The translations under genes and the position numbers were made by a program. Positions 58,501 to 64,000 of a DNA stretch of 64,000 nt are shown in pieces (position 1 is the stretch's first letter; each line of letters opens with the position of its first letter). The notes under the pieces are model-generated. The model worked only from the letters and a program-made list of their open reading frames with translations, was not told the origin of the DNA and did not search any database. Location of the stretch: assembly GCA_030063045.1 (NCBI GenBank), contig JAQSEB010000130.1, positions 62,001-126,000 on the forward strand. The letters are read 5' to 3'. The stretch comes from Pratylenchus scribneri (lineage: Eukaryota; Nematoda; Chromadorea; Rhabditida; Pratylenchidae).

Positions 58501-59324
58501 TACTAATGAGATGGAAAAAAACGAGTTGGTAAATTAAAACAATACGCGGAACGGAAATGAATGTTTACTTTTTTATTTACTGATTAGTTGGAAGTTCAAC
58601 TTGGAATTGGAACCATTAGTTGATAAAATTAATCTATGTTTTTTATTGAAAAAAAATCGTAATGCCAAAATTTTTTTAAATTTATAAATGTCCAAATTTT
58701 CAAAACGCGCATAAATGTCCGATTTTCAAAACGCGCCAATGCGAAAAAAAGCGCAAAATAGACCAAAATTGGGCAATTATGTTTTTTTCGTCATAGTTTT
58801 CTGACCAATTTAATTTTGATCTAATTACTTTGATATGAAAAAGTTTTTAATGTCATTTCCATTAAAAGAATAATAAATTTACAAAATTTTGCAGGCCGCC
58901 GACACCAATGGAGATGGTCGTCTTGATGTGCCGGAATTGAAGAATTACACCCTCAATGATGCGCAATATTGGAAGGTGGTTTGGGCGGCCGATGATCATC
59001 GTGAGGCAATCCGCAAATATCCGGCATTTTTCAAATATGAACGCCTTTTCGCTATGGATTTGAACAAGGATGGGATGGTGGACGATGTGGAATTGCGCGA
59101 ATTTGCATTTGGCTATGTCAAAGGATATGTGAGTAAATGGAAATAATTTTGAAAATTCGATTCCAAGAAAGAGTTTAAGAAGCAATAGTTCAAAAACCAA
59201 TGAACCATTTTAATAGATTTATTAATGAATTTTATAGCAAAATATATTTACAATCCTGGGAATACCACGGTCCTCCAAAAATTCTCCACACGGACCAAAT
59301 ACGTCCAAGACGGGCAGAAAATAA
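52516..59324 (+). CDS. Secreted EF-hand calcium-binding protein
   Basis: Exons are 52516-52632, 58895-59128 and 59238-59324 in phase 0, giving 145 aa. Residues 1-21 form a signal peptide (MNNQMIIIFFLFATCAIVIG). Two canonical EF-hand loops follow: DTNGDGRLDVPE (residues ~42-53) and DLNKDGMVDDVE (~98-109), each with Asp at positions 1 and 5, Gly at 6 and Glu at 12. The tail is basic (SKNSPHGPNTSKTGRK). Ca2+ binding in the secretory pathway or outside the cell is inferred. Intron 1 is 6.3 kb because it hosts a complete MULE transposon. A second donor (GGGTAAGA, exon end 52618) would be out of phase. The join of exon 1 to exon 2 across the transposon rests on matching phase and on the sensible protein (KKFIAADTNGDGR). 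AATAAA at 59380. Confidence 0.7.
52823..52884 (+). repeat. MULE left terminal inverted repeat
   Basis: Matches the reverse complement of 58673-58734 with only a few mismatches. Confidence 0.85.
53126..53589 (-). CDS. Antisense exons inside the MULE (left side)
   Basis: Two minus-strand exons with good splice sites. 53589-53499 (after TTTCAG, before GTAGGC) reads LQRRRMAAGNGSWQGQRKCR in the phase that leaves an intact codon end. 53224-53126 (after AATTCAG) reads QKLGRKFQTLEEQFVGMECR to a stop at 53126. Their phases agree with each other. Codon use is like host genes and unlike the transposase. They could be the 3' exons of a gene captured by the transposon, or of a host gene that the transposon interrupts. 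Confidence 0.45.
53735..56509 (+). CDS. MULE transposase (HTH, FLYWCH-like finger, DDE core)
   Basis: Exons 53735-53780, 53829-54070, 54112-54184, 54227-54317, 54358-54420, 54459-54642, 54684-54916, 55228-55446, 55485-55758 and 55801-56040 join in phase (555 codons). A Lys-rich helical region (residues ~16-96) is followed by a FLYWCH-like finger (YYRCLECEK, ~165). The MULE catalytic core shows D~344 (FVMDATFTITPLGFHQVF), D~418 (RIHTDYEKAEM), the C-x2-H (GCLFHYVKA) and E~546 (RGTNPAEAYHSALKRR). These are the landmarks of the MULE transposase domain. It catalyses cut-and-paste transposition at the element's ends. The next piece (GLIHPKVQNFIDWLQK, 56082-56255, then 56294-56509) is one base out of phase at the 56040/56081 junction, so this copy may carry a frameshift or use an unusual splice site. 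Confidence 0.8.
56595..57897 (+). CDS. OTU cysteine-protease domain of the MULE
   Basis: Exons 56595-56694, 56738-57261, 57302-57759 and 57802-57897 join in phase. An acidic Lys/Glu-rich segment (MFYSSDEEEDKHEKYKK) precedes FIIGDGNCGFRAIAYLLTGN, which is the OTU active-site motif D-G-N-C. WAGNFDLMAASILYNANFI and, near the end, INGNHFEIVLDV supply the later OTU strand and catalytic His. OTU domains cleave ubiquitin chains. Whether this is the C-terminus of the transposase or a separate protein is unresolved: between 56509 and 56595 a frame (MIGVKDFGGDKYFKVEGWNW) lies open, but no single splice choice joins all parts. Same strand, ~85 bases downstream of the transposase end. Confidence 0.75.
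57988..58272 (-). CDS. Antisense exon inside the MULE (right side)
   Basis: A 95-codon phase 0 exon lies between ATTCCAG and GTTAAA: RIASQVALIAQMNLGVAANL, then MEDCKKRLAKYETQHQQDEK, ending MVWWRWHIKHNGKQ. It is host-like in composition, coiled-coil-like and Gln-rich, with no recognised domain. It does not join exon 53589-53499 in phase, so at least one exon is missing if they belong together. Confidence 0.5.
58273..58672. other. Non-coding right part of the MULE
   Basis: AT-rich, no ORF or splice pair recognised; lies between the antisense exon and the right terminal repeat. Confidence 0.4.
58673..58734 (-). repeat. MULE right terminal inverted repeat
   Basis: Inverse of 52823-52884. Confidence 0.85.
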
Positions 59325-59500
59325 TCGAAACCGTCGCCCAAAACCTATTTTTGATTTATAAATATTCACTTTTTCAAAAAATAAATAATAATAATATAAA
59401 ATAAAAATTGAAAGGCCATATTTAATTAAATTCCCTCAAATCCCCTTCCATTCATTTTTGTAATATTTTTATTTTTCATATTGTTCATCAAAAAAAATTT

Positions 59501-60463
59501 ATGAGCGAAAAAATGGAAACTGGAAATGGTGAAATGCAAAATGGGGCGGCCGAAATGCAAAATGAAGTGGTCGATGTGCAAAATGTGGCAGCAAATGAAT
59601 CTTTGGATGTGCAAAATGCCCTTTTGGATGCCGATGCAAATGCCATCTTGGATGCTCCACAAACAACGGAAGCAACAAAGCAAAATGGCACCGGGAAGGC
59701 ACAACAACCAAAGAAAGAAAAGGCGTCATTGAAAGTCACGCTGGATGGCTTCGGGCAGGCATTGATGTTGGAACACAAAGGAATGCAGCAGGTGACACAT
59801 GAATTCATGAAGCTCATCATGGCAGAGCAGTATGCTCATCTGTGCAGCCATTGGGAGCAACGTTTTGGTCCAGTGATCCATCAAACCCTCCAGGCCCAGG
59901 AGGCGTTGTCCCAAAAAATTGATGGACTCTGCACAAAATTGGATTCACTTTTCGCCATTGTGAATGAAAAGTTAGATAATCTGGGGCCTCTGAACTTTGA
60001 TTTGGGAAATCTAGACCTTGGTGATGAACTAAATCACCAAGAGATGCAAATTGACCAAAATGTGAATAATAATAACAATCAAATTTTGAACAGATTTGAG
60101 ATCCCACCCCCGGCAGGCCAAAATCCGCAAAATGCCGGCGAAAATGTTGTAGTCCAACAACAACAAAATGCTGCTGGAAATGTCGCCATTCCCCAAGGGA
60201 ATGAGGTGGCAATTGTTCAAAATCCACCCCAAAACCCGCAAGCAATTGCGGCGGCCAATATTGTCATGAATGGTGTTGTTGGACCCCAAAATGATGGAAA
60301 CGCCAATCCACCCGTTGTGCCTCAAGGCAACGGAGGAAATGCCAATGCCAACCATAATCCCCATGCCAACCCCAATCCTCAGCAAGGAAACCCGCGTCAA
60401 ACAGCAAAAATTTCACTAAGCACTTTTATGATGGCAGTGCTTGTTGTACTATTCATTTTGTAA
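59501..60463 (+). CDS. Asn/Gln-rich protein with a retroelement-derived hydrophobic C-terminus
   Basis: A single open frame of 320 aa. Residues 1-75 repeat Met-Gln-Asn/Val-Gln-Asn-Ala motifs (EMQNEVVDVQNVAANESLDV). A likely folded helical part runs ~75-165 (EHKGMQQVTHEFMKLIMAEQ, HWEQRFGPVIHQTLQAQEAL). A long Asn/Gln/Pro-rich region ends GNPRQTAKISL. The last residues (FMMAVLVVLFIL) form a hydrophobic tail. From about 60400 the DNA is antisense to a gypsy integrase, so this tail and the stop are donated by the retroelement. The gene follows the EF-hand gene by 177 bases. No family recognised. The tail could act as a membrane anchor, but that is inference. Confidence 0.6.
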   Translation: MSEKMETGNGEMQNGAAEMQNEVVDVQNVAANESLDVQNALLDADANAILDAPQTTEATKQNGTGKAQQPKKEKASLKVTLDGFGQALMLEHKGMQQVTHEFMKLIMAEQYAHLCSHWEQRFGPVIHQTLQAQEALSQKIDGLCTKLDSLFAIVNEKLDNLGPLNFDLGNLDLGDELNHQEMQIDQNVNNNNNQILNRFEIPPPAGQNPQNAGENVVVQQQQNAAGNVAIPQGNEVAIVQNPPQNPQAIAAANIVMNGVVGPQNDGNANPPVVPQGNGGNANANHNPHANPNPQQGNPRQTAKISLSTFMMAVLVVLFIL

Positions 60464-61497
60464 ATGAAGGGAAATTTGGAGTATGAATCGACAATAACGA
60501 GGAAATTTGAATCAAGAAAAGGTCCAGCTAGGTCGACGTGGACCCGATCAAATACTTCATTGGCTTTTGGCCATTTGTGGTTGGGCTCAAATTTAGGATA
60601 ATTTGGTGCACTGCTTTGGCAAATTATGCAGCTTGAGATGAATGCCTTGATATCTTCGCCCATACCGGGCCACCAAATGAATTGTTTGGCTCTATTTATA
60701 GTCTTAGTCTCCCCAAAATGCGCTTGATGAATCCATTTGATTATGGGGGTTTTAAGTGAATCAGGTACGATTATTTGGCTACCTTTCCAAATAACATTTG
60801 TTTTAATGGTCAATTGTTCTCGAATTTGATAAAATGGCAACAAATTATTGCTTTCACCCTCCATTGGCCAGCCATTTCTAATTTCTGTCAAAACTTTGCT
60901 GAGAATGGGATCACTTTTTGTTTCTCTTTCAATTTTATCCCTCGAAATTATTAGCTCTTCTTGATCAGCAACAAGAAGGTGTGGAAATTCAATTTCTTTC
61001 TTATTTATTATTTTACTCCATTCCACCCCATTTTTAATGGGTACACGTGAAATAGCATCCGCTACAACATTTTGTTTGCCCTCAACATATATAATTTTTG
61101 GGTTTATGTCCTGAATCATCATAAGCCATCGATTTATTTTTGCATTACTTTGGGACTTATTCATAAGATAAATCAATGGTTTGTGGTCAGTATGAACCAC
61201 AATTTCACAACCATAAATTATTGGATGGAATACGGTAAGTGAATGGACAATTGCCGCAAGTTCTCCGTGAGATGGCGGGTACCGGCTTTCCGTTTCATTT
61301 AATGTTTTACTACAGTACGAGACTGCGAAAAATTTGCCCTCATTTTCATCTATTTGTAATAAAGCGCCAGAATAGGCAACCTTTGACGCATCTGTGAAAA
61401 GATGAAAGGGTTCCCGGTAATTTGGAGGTCTAAGGCAAGGGAAGCTAATAAGGGCATTTTTGAGACTTCGAAAAGCCTCTTCTTCAAATTTGCCCCT
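60397..61497 (-). pseudogene. Ty3/gypsy pol fragment (RT end, RNase H, integrase start)
   Basis: One uninterrupted minus-strand frame. It begins in the reverse-transcriptase/RNase H connection (FEEEAFRSLKNAL), then RNase H with LFTDASKVAYSGALLQ, YPPSHGELAAIVHSL and VVHTDHKPLIYLM, then the integrase zinc finger (HQAHFGETKTINRAKQF, CIICQ), then the start of the integrase core (VDLAGPFLDSNFLVIVDSYS). It is cut at 61497 by the segmental copy and at ~60397 by the neighbouring gene, so gag, protease, most of the RT and the rest of the integrase are missing. The intact frame suggests a fairly recent truncation. Confidence 0.85.
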
Positions 61498-61591
61498 GAA
61501 TAAAATGAAAGAATGACCCCTGTAAAAATGGCACTGAAGAAAGAACACGAGAGGGCCACTGGGACCCTTCGGGGGCCTGGCGAAGGTCCTT

Positions 61592-62118
61592 TGATTTCTC
61601 TTTTGGCCTCTATTGACAATGCCCTTTTTACACCTTCGTGTTGATGCTCGTCGATGGTTTCCTCGATGACCACTCCGTGGTCTGTTGCATTGAACTTAAT
61701 TTTGAGTGCCTTTTTGCATTCGGTGCCTAAATAAATTGATAGAATATTTTTATATAAAAATTATATACGTGAATAATATTCGCATTTCCACATTAGTGTT
61801 AGTCCATCCTTTAAAATATTTTCACTTTTCTTTCTCCAATTGCTCTTCCCTTGCTCCCAAAATTCATTGTATTGGTGAACATTGTCAAAAAGTTTCCAAA
61901 TTCTATATGGTTTCCCTTTCCCTCGTTTGACTTTTTCGGATACTTAATTTTAATTAAATATTTTTATTATATTTTAATCAATTCAAACCTTGAATAACAA
62001 CGTTGTTTGGTTCGTGGAAAATTGTCTCATCTAGTCGCGGTTCTTCAAAACTAGATGAATTATTTTGTTTTGAATTATTTGGTAAATAATCATGCTCATT
62101 ATCATTATATGAATCCAT
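61592..62118 (-). pseudogene. WRKY-GCM1/FLYWCH-type zinc-finger gene, truncated (copy 2)
   Basis: Same exons as copy 1 shifted by 24416 (62118-61989, 61942-61769, 61726-61592). The frame then passes into LTR and on into pol sequence (ILSFYSGANLKKRLFEVSKM), so its read-through end differs from copy 1. Confidence 0.55.
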
Positions 62119-62725
62119 CTCTATAAATTTAATTTTATTCCATTTTATTTACATTTTAATAATATTAACATATTCATAGATTAATAAAAGCGTAACGTTA
62201 ATGCATATTAGATTTGAGTAGAGAAAAGAGGAAGTAAATGTGAAAATTCAAATTTCCGCCCAATTTGGTGCAAAAACAAGTCGATTTTGGGAGAGGTGAA
62301 AATTTGGTGCAAAAATAAGTCGATTTTGGGAGAGGGAAAAATTTGGTGCAAAAATAAGTCGATTTTGGGAGACAAATAAGTTTTTCCGTTTTCAGAATTT
62401 CATAATTTTAAAAATTTTTTTAAATCCTATTTTCACAAGATATTTTGAGTATTTGAATAAAATATTCTCAGAATATTGCAAATTTTCAAATATATTTTCA
62501 GAATTATGCCAAGTTTCAGAATCAGAATTCTATTTTGAAAATGGAAGATAGTGTACTTTTTAATGCTAGACGATCAGAGATAGCTCTGTCTATTTCCTCC
62601 TATTGTGTGCTTCTCATAAAATTTTTTACCCTTCAGCCCATATAGGACCCAGATTTATAAGGGGAGGACATGGCTTCTGTCCCTCATTGGGCATGCTTCC
62701 GGCGTATTAGCCGTTTTGGATTGGA

Positions 62726-62951
62726 CTCGCGCGAGGTCCTAAGATTCCCGAGTGCCCGGGATCTTAGGATTCTCGAGATCCTGGGACTCTCGAGTGCGTG
62801 GGATCCTGGGATTCTCGAGATACGGATGCGTGAGATCCTGGGACTTCCGTGTGCGCGGGATCCTGGGATTCTCGAGATCCGGATGCGTGAGATCCTGGGA
62901 CTTCCGAGTGCGCGAGATCCCGGGATTCTCGAAATCCCTGGGTGCGCGAGA
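62726..62951 (+). repeat. GC-rich ~54-bp minisatellite, second copy
   Basis: Identical to 38310-38535. Confidence 0.8.
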
Positions 62952-63391
62952 ATTTTGATTCATCCTGGCAATATGATAAAAATTATTTTTCCAAAAATTC
63001 TGAAAATGATTGGCATTTTGAAAATATTTTTGCATATTATTTTGACTAGATATTGAAAATAATGTCTCGAAATATTCTGAAAATGATTGTCATTTTGAAA
63101 ATATTTTTCCACACTATTTTGAATAGATATTGAAAATATGGTCCAAAAAGATAGTGAAAATGCTCAGAATTCTTAAATCATTTTCAAAATTCAAAAAAAT
63201 TTTTAAATTCACTAGATTTTCACTAGATTTTTAAAATGAAAATGGGAAAAATTTTAAATATCTTTTCAGAATATAAGCCATTTTTAAAAAATTCCCAAAA
63301 TAATGTGCATTTCTAAAGTGGTTTTATTTTAGAAAATTCGGTGAATTTTCACAAGATTTTCAAAATTCGGTCCAAAAATTGTGACTCCGGG

Positions 63392-64000
63392 TTGGATATC
63401 CTTGAAACAAATTTCATACTAACATAAATTTTCTTTAACTCCTCTTACGAATAAAATTAATATCAATCATATATATGAAAATATTAGTTGATTGAAAATA
63501 AATTCATTTAATTATTAAATAGAATTAATTTTCTACTTAAAATGGTACTTTCCATTAAAAATGCATTTTTGGCATGTCAATTTGAGCGCGTGGCATGCGA
63601 AATTGATACATATTGGATATCCTTGAAACAAATTTCATACTAATATAAATTTTCTTTAACTCCTTTTACGAATAAAATTAATATCAATCATATATATGAA
63701 AATATTAGTTGATTGAAAATAATTTCATTTAATTATTAAATAGAATTAATTTTCTACTTAAAATGGTACTTTCCATTAAAAATGCATTTTTGGCATGTCA
63801 ATTTGAGCTCGTGGCATGCGAAATTGATACATATTGGATATCCTTGAAACAAATTTCATACTAATATAAATTTTCTTTAACTCCTTTTACGAATAAAATT
63901 AATATCAATCATATATATGAAAATATTAATTGATTGAAAATAAATTTATTTAATTATTAAATAGAATTAATTTTCTACTTAAAATGGTACTTTCCATTAA
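63392..64000 (+). repeat. 221-bp satellite, ~2.8 monomers to the window end
   Basis: Same monomers as the start of the 38976 array. Confidence 0.9.

Larger units (their letters stand above)
52823..58734 (+). mobile_element. Autonomous-type Mutator-like (MULE) transposon with OTU domain
   Basis: Inverted ends of ~60 bp: 52823-52884 and 58673-58734, each beginning GCGTTTTGAAAATCGGACAT. Each end is itself a double repeat, since GCGTTTTGAAAA then GGACATTTAT occurs twice. Inside on the plus strand are a MULE transposase and an OTU protease domain; on the minus strand are host-like exons at both ends. No clear 9-bp target duplication was found next to the ends (GGTTGAGTA against GCCAATGCG), so the exact borders remain open. 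It lies in intron 1 of the EF-hand gene in the same orientation. Confidence 0.8.
61497..64000 (+). repeat. Segmental duplication, copy 2 (runs off the window)
   Basis: Copy of 37081-39584 with no difference seen in the stretches compared. The left junction falls in TGAATAAAATG, a sequence shared with the LTR of copy 1; to its left is gypsy pol instead of the rest of the LTR. It continues past the right end of the window as 221-bp satellite. Confidence 0.85.

Noticed and set aside
52807..58750. AAAAAAAG on both sides of the MULE as its target duplication
   Set aside because: It lies several bases outside the matching ends, is low-complexity, and would leave unmatched outer bases; not convincing.
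60029..60400. Minus-strand frame opposite the 59501-60463 gene
   Set aside because: Shadow of the Asn/Gln-rich repeat-containing plus-strand frame; no motif.

Overview
The window is AT-rich nuclear DNA from a nematode. The evidence is many short GT-AG introns with TTTCAG-type acceptors, acceptor-like TTTATAG or TTTTAG sites directly before start codons (compatible with spliced-leader addition), and an unmistakable flp-11 FMRFamide-like neuropeptide gene. The base composition and intron style would suit a root-knot or other tylenchid nematode, but the species is inference. Nothing bacterial (operon, RBS, CRISPR) is present, and I recognised no tRNA or rRNA gene.

Left part (1-19 kb): a complete eight-exon minus-strand gene (871-7116, 575 aa, disordered, unidentified) whose splice phases all agree. 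Then comes a long intergenic region with five copies of a ~265 bp inverted-repeat MITE, purine-rich islands, a duplicated TATA-box block, a 23-nt G tract and a probable secreted-protein exon (13865-14117). A six-exon minus-strand gene (17554-19011) follows. Its last exon is split by a 386 bp MITE with 9-bp target duplications, which supplies a new stop codon.

Middle (19.5-44 kb): a large inverted duplication (19546-21285 against 25765-28020). Each arm carries a different later insertion, and decayed ABC-transporter exons lie between the arms. A five-exon PPPDE/DeSI-like cysteine-protease gene follows (28838-30391). Then there is a composite satellite region: a 36-bp minisatellite and a 221-bp satellite alternate, partly in inverted orientation and with a three-monomer higher-order unit. 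A short LTR-type element (about 35690-37175) interrupts the satellite and truncates a WRKY-GCM1/FLYWCH zinc-finger gene.

Right part (44-64 kb): flp-11 (44822-46693, three exons, three amidated peptides); a 958 bp hAT-type MITE with 8-bp target duplications and an internal 31-bp tandem array; and a secreted EF-hand gene (52516-59324). The first intron of that gene holds a ~5.9 kb Mutator-like transposon. The transposon has ~60 bp terminal inverted repeats, a multi-exon MULE transposase (FLYWCH-like finger, DDE core), a downstream OTU cysteine-protease domain, and antisense exons that look like captured or overlapping host gene pieces. Next is a single-exon gene (59501-60463) whose last ~20 codons are antisense gypsy integrase, then a truncated gypsy pol fragment, then a ~2.5 kb apparently perfect copy of 37081-39584 that runs to the end of the window.

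The genes do not form one pathway. What unites the window is transposon activity (MULE, hAT, LTR and satellite) cutting into, extending and duplicating ordinary nematode genes.
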